Part shown: piece by piece, positions 19,391 through 30,479 of the stretch | Layout of the letters: each line of letters begins with the position of its first letter | Numbering within the stretch: position 1 is the stretch's first letter | NCBI GenBank assembly: GCA_963575745.1 | Contig: CAUYUJ010017960.1 | Coordinates: 312,501-376,500, forward strand | Direction: 5' to 3' | Length of the DNA stretch: 64,000 bases | From: Prorocentrum cordatum | Lineage: Eukaryota; Sar; Dinophyceae; Prorocentrales; Prorocentraceae | Notes under the pieces: model-generated | The model's input: only the letters and a program-made list of their open reading frames with translations | The model's database searches: none | What the model was told of the DNA's origin: nothing | Made by a program: the position numbers and the translations under genes

Positions 19391-20165
19391 TGTAAACCCA
19401 AGACTTATCAACGATATTGCAATGAACCCTCCCTCCAAGCTCCCTCTTCAGATGTCCCTACAAGGATCCACTTCACGAAAGCGTTTGAAAATCCTGCCCT
19501 GTGCCAGGACACCGTTCCTGGGATTTTAGCGCCGCGAATCACAGTTAATGTGGCGTCTTGGCGATCCTAAATCGTGCCAGAACGAGGTTCCTGGGAGGTC
19601 GAGACCGCGACTCAACGTAACTATGGCGCCCTCAATGTGGGGACGTTAACTAGTGTGGGCACTTTAAAAGAATGCGCGCGGACCGTAGGCGAGAACCACA
19701 TGTTGAACAAGAAACGCCCTCCACCGGTGAACACCTTGCAATAAAAAACGATGTGCGCGGCGTTAATGCGAGAGCCACATTTTGAACAGAAGCCGCCCTC
19801 AATCCGCGAATTCTTGCAATGTGTTAAAACGTATGTGCGCTGCGCTAAAGAGAGAACCCCATGTTGCAAAGCGCCCGCCTTCCACCCGTGAAACTCTTGC
19901 ACTTTTTGAATCGGACCTGCGCGGCGCTACGGCGAGAGCCGCAGTTTGAAAAGGAGCCGCCCTGCATCCGTGAAGCTCTTGTAATTCTCTAAAACCGAAT
20001 GTGCGAAGCGCGAAGGCGAGAGCCACACTTTGAAAACCGCCGCCATCCATCCGTAAAGCTCTTGAAAATTGAACAACGTCAAGATCATAAGTGGTGAGAA
20101 GGTCTCAGGCGAAATGCCCGGCCCGCCCTTTCGACAGACCTCGGGGTGCGACAGGGAGGAATTAT
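19391..20165 (-). repeat. Family M composite repeat, copy 1
   Basis: Order on the plus strand: end arm (AACCCAAGACTTATCAACG, CCCTCCCTCCAAGCTCCC), a few units of about 62 bp with GCGCCGCGAATCACAGTTA and GGCGATCCTAAAT, then an array of units near 80 bp (TTTTGAAAACCGCCGCC / GCGCGGCG / CTCTTGCA), then the other arm (GAAGGTCTCAGGCGAAATGC, GGGGTGCGACAGGGA). The same order recurs elsewhere, in reverse at 23140 and 59880. Confidence 0.85.
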
Positions 20166-20848
20166 GAATAGGAAAAAGGAACGGAGGAACGAGGTGGACC
20201 TGTATAGATGCCTTCCTCCTCCGAAGGATTTCGCCCTGGGTCCAGCTCTGCATGCCCCCCCGGAGCTGACAAATTAGGCAGAACGCCGCGTCCTTGGGAT
20301 GATCCGTGGACATTCGGAGCCGTCCCGGGACGCTCTCAGAAGCCTCTCAAAAGCATCTGGGAGGCTATCTTGGACCGCGTTGGGCTATGTCGTGCCATCT
20401 TAGAAGCCATCTTTGGCTATATGGAGCCCTCTTGGGTCATCTTTGACGTGCTAACCCTTCGCGGGGTCGAGAAGCCCGATCCGCCCGAGGTCTGGGCTGG
20501 TCGCCCCCCCCCCCCCTCTCTCCTGCCAGCCGCCAGCCCTCGGGCGGGCGACGGTGGGGGGGGGGATAGAGTACGCCCAGTGGCGGGACCGAGACCAGTT
20601 GCATGCGGCAGCTTCTGTACCTCCCACCCCCCCCTCGGTCGAGCTTGGGGTCCCTGCCCCGACCCGCGCAGGAGTTGGAGGAGGAAGGAGGGTGGGGCAG
20701 GAGGGAGGAGAAACAGGACGGGAGCGTAAGGAGGAGCGGAAAGGCAGCAGGGAGGCGAACGGAGGAGAGGAGGGAGGATGATGGAGGAGGAGGAGGAGGT
20801 GCAGAGGAGAGGAGAACTATAAAGAGGCAATAGTGAGGACGGATTGGC
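20166..20848. other. Non-coding stretch
   Basis: Purine-rich on the plus strand from about 20665 to 20830. No gene is supported. Confidence 0.5.
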
Positions 20849-21035
20849 ATGAGTGGAACGGCTCCTGAGGGAAACGAGTCCTGGACCAGGAGGCCTTCCC
20901 CGAGCGCCACCTTTCCGTCCCTAAGGCGCGGTCTGACAGTCCTTGGGCCCGTGGAGGGCCCTGAGAGCCCGAAACAGACGAAAAAACTCCAGACCCGTTT
21001 CCTTGGGACCCTCAGGACGCCTCTCCTTCGTGGCG
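20849..21035. repeat. Family F repeat, copy 1
   Basis: Both ends carry doubled GAAACGGGTCCTGA-type words in inverted orientation, around a GGGCCCGTGGAGGGCCC core. Related blocks are at 21466-21640, 44940-45056 and 48765-48870. Confidence 0.6.
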
Positions 21036-21112
21036 AAAGGAGGAAGTAGGGAAGACGCGGGCTCGGGACAATTGTCCATGGTTTGGGCTGCCTCCTTGCC
21101 CCTGGGAAACAA

Positions 21113-21232
21113 AGAGAGAGAGAGAGAGAGAAAACAAAAAAAAAAGAAAGAAAGAAAGAGAAAGAAAGAGAGAAAGAGAGAGAGAGAGAGATCTCTCTCT
21201 ATATATATATAGAGAGAGAGAGAGGGAGAGAT
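21113..21232. repeat. (AG)n / (AT)n tract with perfect small palindrome
   Basis: GA-rich tract, then GAGAGATCTCTCTC, then (TA)n, then (GA)n. The centre can fold on itself. Confidence 0.9.
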
Positions 21233-21465
21233 GCCAGGGCGCGCATCGAAGTTCGGGAGGGAGGGGAGAGGTGGAGCAGTGCAGGAGGTCCGCCGGACTC
21301 GGCACTGCAGCAGGCTGCGCGCCGCCTTGCTGGAGGACCTCACCCCCAGAGCCAACGGAGGAGGAGGGAGGATGGAGGAGGAAGCGAGGAGGGAGGCGGC
21401 ACAGAAGAGCAGGGAGGGGAGAGGAGGAGGATAAAGAGCGTGGAGGGAGGAGGACGGAATTTAGC

Positions 21466-21640
21466 ACGGGGGAAACGGGTCCTGACGGAAACGGGTCCTG
21501 GACCCCGGAGGCCTTCCTCCAGGACCCACTCGTCATCTTGAGCCGTTTTCGGAAGGTCCCGGGGCCCGTGGAGGGCCCCGGGATCCCGAAAACTGCAGAA
21601 GACCTCAGGACCCGTCTCGTTCATGACCTGCTTCCCTCAC
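21466..21640. repeat. Family F repeat, copy 2
   Basis: Left GGGGGAAACGGGTCCTGACG then GAAACGGGTCCTGG; core GGGGCCCGTGGAGGGCCCC; right ACCTCAGGACCCGTCTCG. The inverted arrangement is clear. Confidence 0.65.
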
Positions 21641-21641
21641 G

Positions 21642-21815
21642 GTGGGGAGTTGAGGAGGCAGGGCGCAGGAGAAGGCAGGCCCGCGCGCTGCGCGCCGCCG
21701 ACAAAGCATCCTGAGCACCTCGCGCACGACGCGGCCGTCGAGGCCGTAGTAGCGGCGGAGCAGCGCGTGCCGCGCCGCCGGGGCGAGCTGCACGGGGCAG
21801 AACTCCAGGAAGTGT
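21642..21815 (-). CDS. Exon-like island (unknown)
   Basis: Between repeats the minus strand reads VHFLEFCPVQLAPAARHALL then RRYYGLDGRVVREVLRML, which looks like genuine protein rather than repeat. No splice sites can be fixed and no family is recognised. It may be one exon of a gene or a gene fragment. Confidence 0.3.
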
Positions 21816-21835
21816 ACCGGGAGGGGAGAGGATGA

Positions 21836-22079
21836 CGGAGGAGGAGGAGGAGGACGAGGAGGAGGCGGAGGAGAGGAGGAGGAGGAGGAGGAGGAGGAGG
21901 AGGCTCCAGGAGGAGGAGGTGAGGAGGTGAGGAGGTGAGGAGGGAGGAGGAGGAGGAGGAGGAGGAGGAGGAGGAGGAGGAGGAGGAGGAGGAGGAGGAG
22001 GAGGAGGAGGAGGAGGAGGAGGAGAGAGAAGAGAGGAGAGAGGAGAGAGGAGGGACGAGGGAGGAGGGAGGAGAAAGGG

Positions 22080-22135
<56 letters not shown>

Positions 22136-22262
22136 GTGATGATGGTGATGGTGATGATGGTGATGATGGTGATGATGACGATGATGATGATGATGACGAC
22201 GACGATGCTGATGATGATTACGATGATGATGCTGCTGATGATGATGATGATGATGAGGAGGA
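21836..22262. repeat. (GGA)n followed by (GAT)n
   Basis: About 200 bp of GGA-rich repeat, then about 180 bp of GAT/GGT repeat. Very long single-letter-rich frames on both strands are by-products. Confidence 0.95.
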
Positions 22263-22411
22263 GGAGCAGAAGGAGACGGAGGAGCTGAACTCCCTCCAGA
22301 AGTTCCACCAGGAAGGGGCAGAGGAGGATGTGGTGGAGGAAAAGGGAGGAGGGAAGCCGAAGGAGGGGAGGAGAAGGAAGGAAGAGAGCAGGAAGTTGGA
22401 GGAAAAAACAA

Positions 22412-22578
22412 CCGCATAAATGCAAACATTCGGAGCTCAACGCGAACTGCTTGGATTGACGCTGGGTCCCCTGGCGGCGCCCCTGGTGGCCCCCATGACG
22501 CGCTCTGCGCGCCATGGAAGGGGGTCCAGCGCCGATTTCGGGAAGACGCGCAGACGTCCGAAAGCTATGCTTATGCAA
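22412..22578. mobile_element. Inverted-repeat element, single copy seen
   Basis: CCGCATAAATGCAAACATTCGG near the left end pairs with the reverse complement TTGCATAAGCATAGCTTTCGG at the right. No TSD was identified and there is no second copy in the window. Confidence 0.4.
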
Positions 22579-22779
22579 GTGTACTTTCTTCCGGAAGTGC
22601 ACCGGGCTAGCCAAGGAGCCCTCCAGGAACTCGAGGGCCTCTGCACGAGGGGGGGTCTCCTGCTCCTGGGGCCTCCTGCCTCTCCAACCTCCCCATCTCC
22701 CTCCTGCTCCTGCTCCTCAGCCTGCCCCTCCTTGAACTCATCCTCCATTCGTTTTCCTCCTCGGACTCCTCCTCCTGCT

Positions 22780-22781
22780 CC

Positions 22782-22874
<93 letters not shown>

Positions 22875-22876
22875 GT
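22780..22876. repeat. (CAT)n tract
   Basis: About 31 perfect CAT units; flanked by CCT-rich DNA that continues to about 23135. Confidence 0.95.
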
Positions 22877-23139
22877 CTTCTCCACCCTTGTCCTCCTCCT
22901 CCTCCTGCTCCTCATCATCATCTTCACCCACGTCATCATCATCCCACTTCTACTGCTCCTCCTCATCATCACCATCAACATCGCCAGCATCATCACACCT
23001 CCCGCTGCCTCCCCCTGCACATCCTCGTGCCCTTCTCCTCCACCTAATCCTCGTTATCCTCATCCGCGTTTTTCCTCCAACTCCTCCGCCTCCTCCTATT
23101 CCTCCTCCTCGTCCTCCACCTTTTCCTCTTTCTCCATGC

Positions 23140-23995
23140 CTGTTCCTTAAAAACAACGTCTCCCTGTCGCACCTAGAGGCCAGTTTTTAGGGCGGGCCGG
23201 GCGTTTCGCCTGAGACTTCCTCACCAGTTATGACCCTGAAGCTTAAACATTGGCAGCAACTTCACAGATGGAGGGCGGATGGTTTTCAAAATGTGGCTCT
23301 CGCCTCAGCGCCGCGTACATCCCTTCGTCAAATCTGCAGGAGTGTCACGGCTTGAGGGCGGGTGGCTTTCAAAATGTGGATATCGCCTGAGCGCCGCGCA
23401 CACTCGTTTTAAACATCTGCAAGATCTTCACGGATTGAGAGCGGGTCGTTTTCAAAATGTGGCTCTCGCCTTAGCGCCGCGCACACTCGTTTAAACATTT
23501 GCAAGAGCTTCACGGATTGAGGGCGGGTCGTTTCCAACATGTGGCTGCCGCACTAGCGCCGCGCAACCTCTATTTAACCATTGCAAGAGCTTCACGGATT
23601 GAGGGCGGTTTACTTTCAAAATGTGACTCTCGCCTTCGCGCCGTGCGCATTTGTTTCTAAACTGTGCAAGCGTTTCACGAATTCCCATGGTCAACGTACC
23701 AGAAACGGCGTTGCGGAAGGATTCAGGATTATGAGAGCGCAACAGTTACGTTGATTTGCGGTGTTGAAGTCCCAGGACAGGCGTTTTGGTAGAATTTAGG
23801 ATCGTCAAGACGCAACAGTCAGGTTGATCCATGGCGTTGGAATCCCGAGAAAAAATACCTTGACCAGGGTCTTCAAATGGTTGTCTTCCGACGAATTCCT
23901 TCAGTGGAAATGAACCGTGGGGCCTATGAAGAGGAAACTTGGCGGGGGGGTTATTCCAACATCGATGATGATTCCTGGGTTTACTCTGGTCCTCA
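23140..23995 (+). repeat. Family M composite repeat, copy 2
   Basis: GTCGCACCTAGAGGCCAGTTT arm, GGGCGTTTCGCCTGAGACTT, a tandem array from about 23270 (GGCGGGTCGTTTTCAAAATG, GTGGCTCTCGCCTTAGCGCC), the ACGTACCAGAAACGGCGTTG units from about 23694, and the second arm GAAGAGGAAACTTGG ... GATTCCTGGGTTTACTCTGG. It is the reverse of copy 1. CCT-rich DNA lies outside both ends. Confidence 0.85.
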
Positions 23996-24309
23996 TCCTC
24001 CACCTGATCCTTCTCGCCCTCCCCGTCTTCCTCATCCTCCTCCCAATCCTCCCCCGCGTCCACGTATTTCCTTATTCTCGCCCTCTTCCACCTCCGCGCC
24101 CGGTCTCCTCCTCCTAATCCTCCTCCTCCTCCCCCTCCGGCTCCTCCTCCACCCCATCCTCCGTCTTTCCTGGTAGACCTATACGACCACCCTTCGGGTG
24201 ATAAGGAGGTTGGGGGAAGGGGAAAGAGCCAACTGCTGGAACTGCGATGGGTGTCATGATGACGATGCTGGTGGCGCCGCGCCCTCGAGTTGGCGACGAC
24301 GCGTGCTGG

Positions 24310-25055
24310 CGATGCTGCGCCGCGATGTGATGTCACTATCGACCCCGCTATCGATCTCACTCGATCGATCTCACTATCGACCTCACGGCTAGTCTTACCA
24401 GCGGGACGCCGACGGAACACCGACGGAATTCTGATGGCACGCCGACGGGACACCAACGCGACACAGATGGTACACCGACCGGACAACGCCAGGACACCGA
24501 CGGAACATTTGGCGCATCGTTTCTCAACGATATCACCCCCCAAGTCTCACGATCGATCTCAGATGCTGGAAACCACCTTCATACGATCGGGACATTACTG
24601 GGGCGCCATCGGTACACCACCAGGACACCAAGCAAACACCACAGATACATCACGACGCAATCGGAACCCCATTCGGGGTACCTATCGGAACACCACCAGG
24701 ACACCATCGAGACACCAACGAAACACCACCATGGCACCATCAGGACACCAATCGAGACACCAATCTGGACAACGACGGGACACAACTCGGGACAAATCGG
24801 GACATCGACGAACACCGACGGGACACAGGCGGGACACAAATCGGGATACCGACGGGACACCGACGGGGCAGCGACGGGACAACGACGGGACACCAGCAGG
24901 ACACCAACGGGACACCGACGAAGCTCTGACGAGAAACCGACGGGACTCCGACGGGATAACGACGGGACTGCGACTGGACACCAACGGGACACCGACGGGG
25001 CACCGAAGGGACACCATAGGGACACCATGGCGGGACAACCCAGCGCACACCCCGC
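24310..25055. repeat. GACACCGACGG minisatellite
   Basis: Degenerate 10- to 15-bp units such as GGACACCGACGGGACACCAA. The plus-strand GTPTGHRRDT-type frame and the minus-strand VSRRCPVGVP-type frame both arise from the repeat. Confidence 0.85.
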
Positions 25056-25261
25056 CCACTGGGGTCTACCCCGCGCAACCCGGGCAAGGGTCTTGCACCG
25101 CCCTGGTACCAGCGGGGTCATTTCTCTGGCCCGCCCACGCAGCTTCGCCTCGCCCGCGCGCACGATACGAACCCAAAACCGAAACAGGTTTCCCGGTGGG
25201 GGGCTCTCTGTCCCACTTCGATTTCACCCCCGAACCTCCGATAACTCCTCCTCGTTTGACG

Positions 25262-25900
25262 ACCAGACGTGTCGGTAGGGCGGGCCGGGCGTTTCGCCGG
25301 AGACCTTCTCCCCCCAAGCTTGACATGTCCAACAATTACACGGTGTGGGGGGTGGAGTCATGTTCAACATGTGGCTCTTGCTTCGGCGCTGCGCACATTC
25401 ATCGTGAAAGCTTCCAGCACTGAAACCTTACACGGATGGAGGGAATATGGTTTCAAACGAGGTTCTCGCCCTCACGCATTCGTCTGCAAAACTTCCTGCA
25501 GCTCCACGGATAGATGAAGGGGGTCGTTTTCAAAGAGTGGTTCCCGCCTCTGCGTCGCGAACAATTGTTTTAACCTATGTTCCATTTGTTACGCGAATGG
25601 AGAGCGGCTCGTTTTCAGAATGTAGTTGTTGTCGGAAAATCGCGCACGTTCGTGCACCTCGTGGAAACGTGTTTCTCGCCCCAGCGGCACGCACATTCGT
25701 TCGAAAGACTTCCAACCACTACACGAATGGAAGGTAATGATGTTGCACATGCTGCTCTGACCTTAGAGCCCCGAACATCCGTCTAGCCAAAGCAACTCTT
25801 ACACGGAAGATGGAGCGTGCTTCCAATAGGTGGTTCTCGCTCGAAACTCGCATGCATTCGTCTTAAAAGCTTCCAGTCGCTATGCGGGTGTAGGGCATTT
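25262..25900 (+). repeat. Family M composite repeat, copy 3 (diverged)
   Basis: Starts GTGTCGGTAGGGCGGGCCGG then GCGTTTCGCCGGAGACCTT. The array units (TTCAACATGTGGCTCTTGCT, CGGCGCTGCGCACATTCAT) are more diverged than in copies 1 and 2. The far arm is not seen. Confidence 0.65.
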
Positions 25901-26524
25901 CTGCTACACGTAACTTCAGTTTGAAGCTTGTCATGCCTTGTGGTCATAAATCTTCAGTTGTGCAATAGCTCTATTGATGGAAGGCGGCTCCCTTTCGCGA
26001 TGGGGCTCTCGTGTAAGACCTCCTTCGGGATCACAACGGTCATAACCAAACTCTAAAGAAGCGCGTCTCTGTGCATGCAATATGTGAGCAACTGGTCGAG
26101 AGCGGCTCTTCCTCGAAGCAAGACTCTCTTGGGACACCTCCTGTGACTGAACTGCTCCCAGAAGCAGGAGCGGCTGCTCGTTGTTTTCACAACGGGGCCC
26201 TCGCCCGAATGGCAAGACCTTGGGGCGCTCGTAGTTCGAGGGGCGGCACTGCCCGCAGGAGGGATGATGAGGAGAAGAAGGAGGAGGAGGAGGAAGAGGC
26301 TTGTGGAAGGGGGCCTGGGACTGGCAGGTGTGTCGCAGCGTCGCGAGTGCCTCTTGGGCTCAATCTGGCCCTCCCTGTCCCCGCCATGGCCAAAACCGAA
26401 GGATGATAATTGCCAGCTTCCCGACGGACGGGAAGGGGAGCAGGCCGCAGAGAAGGAGCACATGTGTGAGACTGACAGCAGATCGAATGGTCAGCGTGGC
26501 TGCTTACTGTGGATCTCCTCCTCA
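25901..26524. other. Non-coding stretch
   Basis: A GGAGGA patch at about 26260-26300. No gene is supported. Confidence 0.5.
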
Positions 26525-26985
26525 CTCCGAAACCGCCCAAAAGGCCCCCAAGAGGGCCCCTAGACGGCCGTAGAGTGCCCCAGGACGGACCGAGAAACCC
26601 CGAAGACGGCCCAAGAGGGCCTTGCCCAAGAAAGGGAACCCGAGCTGCCATCACGAACCCTCCGCTCAAAGATGACCCCCGAGGCCCCCAACAAGCCTTC
26701 AGCAGGTCCCCGGGAGGCCCAAAAGAGTGCCCAAAGTAACGCCCAAGAGACCCCAAGGCTGCTGGGAAACCCCCACGAGACTCCCGAGAGGCCCCCAACG
26801 GTGCTTCGAGAGACTTCAAAAGAGACCCCAAGATACGTATACGAGGCCTCTGGCCCACAACCCAAGCATACTCCTCTGATCGGCCCCAGGCCTCCGTCAA
26901 CCAGAGAGCCCCGAAGCTCGCTCAAGGCGGCGAGGAGCCTTCGAGCCCCGAGACGCACGCCTGCACGTGCGTAGTAATATATGAA
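26525..26985 (+). repeat. CCCCAAGAGG-type degenerate repeat, block 2
   Basis: Same word set as at 6185: CCCCCAAGAGGGCCCC, CCAAGAAAGGG, GAGACCCC. No gene. Confidence 0.55.
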
Positions 26986-27039
26986 CCTAGCGTCCCAAGA
27001 GGGCTCCACGAGGGCCCCCTAGAGGGCTCGGGAAGGCCG

Positions 27040-27560
27040 AAACTACCACCTGATGGGTCCCATCAGGGTGGCGCAAATGCCGTGCTGGTGGCGTTGCGAT
27101 GACAATGTTGCTCTGGAAGGAGCCACGTGTACCCCGCCAGAACGGCAGCTCTGGCTGGAACGTCCCAACAAGGCTGGCGCGAAAGGGCTCGTGCGATACC
27201 CCCTGGCGGTTTCGATGGGGCGACCTGAATTCCATGCCCGTCAAATCGCCATGGTCATGTGGCTCTTCAGTGAGACACGTCTGCCCCCACCGGATTGCCA
27301 TCCTGCTTCAGACGTCTCCGCAATCTAGGCGCGAGCAGGCCCGTGCAATACCCCGGGGGGGCTCCTCTTGAGTGGTCGAGATGCAATGCCCGTTACTTCG
27401 CGATGCTGGTGATGATGTTCCGTGGAAAGGGGAGACGTGAACTTACCCCCCAATGCACGCCCTGTTTGAAGAGGATCCCACAGTTGCGCGATGGTGCCCG
27501 TGCAATATCCCTTGGTGGTTCCCCTGCAAAAAAAGCCATGTCTGCTACGTTGCGATGATC
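27040..27560 (+). repeat. About three tandem units near 157 bp
   Basis: The word CTCGTGCGATACCCCCTGG at about 27189 recurs as GCCCGTGCAATACCCCGGGG at about 27340 and GCCCGTGCAATATCCCTTGG at about 27493. CATGGCGTTGCGATGA-like words recur with similar spacing. The units are diverged. Confidence 0.55.
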
Positions 27561-28322
27561 ACGGAGCCCTGTACCAGAATGAATATATGGAGTGGGGCTG
27601 GTATGTATTACCCAGTCTGACCATGACCAAGCCTGAATAATAGCGAGTCTGAACGCGACGGGCAGTGGCTGGCGCCGCCCAGCGCTACCCAACTCCGCCC
27701 GGCGCGGGCGCGTGCGACGTGCGCCAACGCTCGCGCGCGCGGACGTGTCGTCGTGCGTCATTCGTCATACATCGACGGTCGTCGGGGTCGTCGTCGGTGG
27801 CGTTATCGGTCGGTTTTCGTCGTCGTCCGTCGTCGTCGTCCGTCGTCGGTCGTCGTCGTCGTTGTCCGTTGTCTGTCGTAGTCGAAGGCCACCTAGCGCC
27901 ACCGAAGGCTAGCGAGGAAGACAAATGAGAAGAGGACGAGGAGGGAAAGAGTCAGACGAGGAGGATGGGGTGAAGACAGAAAGGAGCAGGAGGACGAGGA
28001 GGGGGAAAAGAAGGGGACGTTCAGCAGGAGGAGCGTCGGTGCTAAACCAGCACCTTGCTCAAGACGTCCTCACTATCTAACCTGGAAGCAAAGGAGTCTT
28101 GACAACCAAACAGGCAAAGCGCCTACGACATCCCAACTATCTGGGCGCGACGGGGCCTGGGCACTACCCCCTGGCGACCCCTCTTGGGGTGCTGAAGGCA
28201 GCGCCTCGCCCGAGGCTTGCCCACAAAGTGACTATGGGGCGAGCATCTGTGTGTGGTCTGTTTGAGTGAGTCGGAGTATGGATGAAGTCTGAGTGTGAGC
28301 GACTCTAAGTGAATATGCGTCT

Positions 28323-28359
<37 letters not shown>

Positions 28360-28719
28360 GGGCGTCAGTGTGCTCAAGCCCTGGCAACCTGCTCTGGCAG
28401 AAGCGAAGACGGTGGGAGGAGCAAACACAGGAAACCGCCCGAGACATCCCCACCAAGGAAATCTGACGATGAGTGCGCATGGATGCGAAAGGGCTCGGTG
28501 TGCATGTGATTGCGAACGAAACTGACATGGAGACGTCTGAGTGTCAGTGAGCACAACGGAAGTGAGTACGAGCGAGCGTGCTTATGAGTCTCCGTGGTCG
28601 GCGCGTGGGTCCGAGTGTGACTGAAATCGAGTGTGAGTAAGTCCGACGGTGAGTGAATCTGAGCTTGAGTGGGTGCAAGTCTGAGTGGACATGAGTGCGC
28701 GAGGGAGGCGGCCGAGTAA
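27561..28719. other. Simple and degenerate repeats, no gene
   Basis: CGTCGTC-rich tract at about 27775-27885; GA-rich at 27910-28020; (GT)n at 28328-28358; degenerate GTGAGTGC words from about 28260 to 28715. Confidence 0.7.
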
Positions 28720-29164
28720 GTGAGAGGGGCGGGGGCTTTCCAGCAATCACAAGAGCCCTGTCTTAGGAAGTCGAGCAAATCGCAACGTCGGAGCTCTGCG
28801 GCCCCCTGGCAGATGGGAGCGTCCATGGGCTCCGCCGCATCTGGCCTGGAGCAGCCCCTTGAGGCTCCTTCGGGCCCTCTGCAGGCCTCTCAGACCCTTC
28901 CCGTGCAACCCCTTCGTGCCTCCACGCTCACTGCCAGAACGCCTCAGCAGCGGCTTGCAGCCCCGGCCACTCCTGCCGACGTTCAGCGCATTCCTCTCCA
29001 TCTCGTGCCGCCAGACACTGAATATTCCGTGCCCCGGACGACTTGAGCGCGCGTGCGGATTGCCTTTGCCGTGCTGCGACGAGAAAAAGTTATGTCCTCT
29101 TGGTACCTCCTTCCTCTGTGGCTGTCTCAGAGCAAGTCTTGGATCCTGTCAGTCCTTCGCTTAG
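28720..29164. other. Unassigned stretch
   Basis: A 108-codon plus-strand frame starts at 28720 but has no recognisable domain and overlaps other open frames. I do not call it a gene. Confidence 0.4.
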
Positions 29165-30370
29165 GAGCCCTTACGGAACCTCTGTGAGTATTGTCGGGCC
29201 ACTTCCCGGGGATGTCTTGAAGCCACTCAAGGACCATCTTCGGACCCTCTTAGGACGCCTCTTGAGACCCCCATGTGCCGCGGCCTTGGGTTCTTTGGGC
29301 CCTCTTCGAGCCTTTCTTAGGGCTTCCTTGGGGCCCCACTCGGGGCGCTCTCGTGATCTTCTTGGACTGCCCTTTGGAACTATCCTGGGGCCCCCATTTG
29401 GGCCCTCTTGGGATCTTTGTACAGCGCCTCGTCAGGAATCGTCTCTGCCCGGCACACGTCCTTCACTAATAATTCAGCTCCAATGTTCGAGCCATGTGTG
29501 GGTAACTCCTGACGTTGTCTGTGTGCGTACGCATCTGCACGCATCTGTGCGACTGTCATTAGCTGGGGCTTGCTTGAACCGCGCGTGGTTCTAATCAATC
29601 TACGCCTATTCATACGCATATATTTTTACAGGGCCGGGGATCCCAGGAAAAGCCCCCCCCTGACCCCAGAAACAGTGCACACACACACACACACATCCCC
29701 CCGAACGAATTTGGCCCAACCAATGCCTCTCGGGCAACCCTCTAGACGACCCAGGAGAATCCCACGAGAGCACAAAGACGGCCCCAGAGGGCTCCAGGCG
29801 TTCCGGCGCGCTCCCGAAAAGACTCCGGAGAGCCCCTAAGAAGGTCCACGACGAACCCAAAGAAGCCGTCCTACCCCCAAAGACCGTTCCAAAACGTCCC
29901 AAAAGGCCTCCAAGAGCACTCCCAAGAAGGCCCCAAGAGGCAAAATTCATTGATTCTCTTGCGGTTTTTGGTGAATTTGGGGGTTCTTCTCTTTTCGGCT
30001 TCCCGACGCTTCAAGACGGCGGTCTTCTGGGCGTCCGAAGCCGCCTGGGAGGCTCGAAAGTCGCCCCACAACCATCCGAAAGGGCTCCCAGGCAGTCCAA
30101 AAGAGCCCCAAGACGGCTCAACAGGGTTCCAAGATGGCCTAAGAGAGCCCCATGACGGCCCAAGATGGCCCCAAGACACCCTCCGAAGCATTCCAAATCG
30201 TGACCCGGTCGTTCAGGGAGACCGCGGTTGGAGGCAGGGTGGCCCGAGGAAGCCCCCAAAGGCCCCAGAAGACGCCCAGGAGGCTTCCAGAAGGCCTCAC
30301 GAAAGCCTGAAAATCTTGTGTGAGGACCCCAGAGGCTCTCCAAGGAGGAGCCTCCGCAAAAAGAGCTGAG
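29165..30370. repeat. CCCCAAGA / TCTTGGGG degenerate repeats, block 3
   Basis: 29165-29430 carries the words in reverse sense (CTCTTGGGATC, CTTGGGGCCCC). 29720-29945 and 30040-30370 carry them in forward sense, so the pair forms a loose inverted arrangement around about 29450-29700. A short (CA)n lies at 29678-29695. Confidence 0.5.
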
Positions 30371-30479
30371 GAGGATGGGGAGAATACGCAGGATTTGGCG
30401 AGTATGAGAAAAATACACATGGAGAAAAGATAACGAATCACATGTTGAAAACGGCGACGCCAGATATCCCGGCAAAGCA

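Noticed and set aside
21605-22614. Long His-, Ile- and Ser-rich open frames over 250 codons
   Set aside because: They are produced by (GGA)n, (GAT)n and (CAT)n repeats and occur on both strands at once; no signal outside the repeat supports a protein.
23270-23690. CRISPR-like array of regular repeats
   Set aside because: The units are direct tandem repeats of about 80 bp without unique spacers, occur at many loci with the same arms, and no cas-like gene is present.
24579-25163. Cys-Pro-Val repeat protein on the minus strand
   Set aside because: It arises from the GACACCGACGG minisatellite; the opposite strand is equally open.
28328-28358. Telomere-like or regulatory (GT)n element
   Set aside because: A plain dinucleotide microsatellite; no adjacent gene or telomere repeat.
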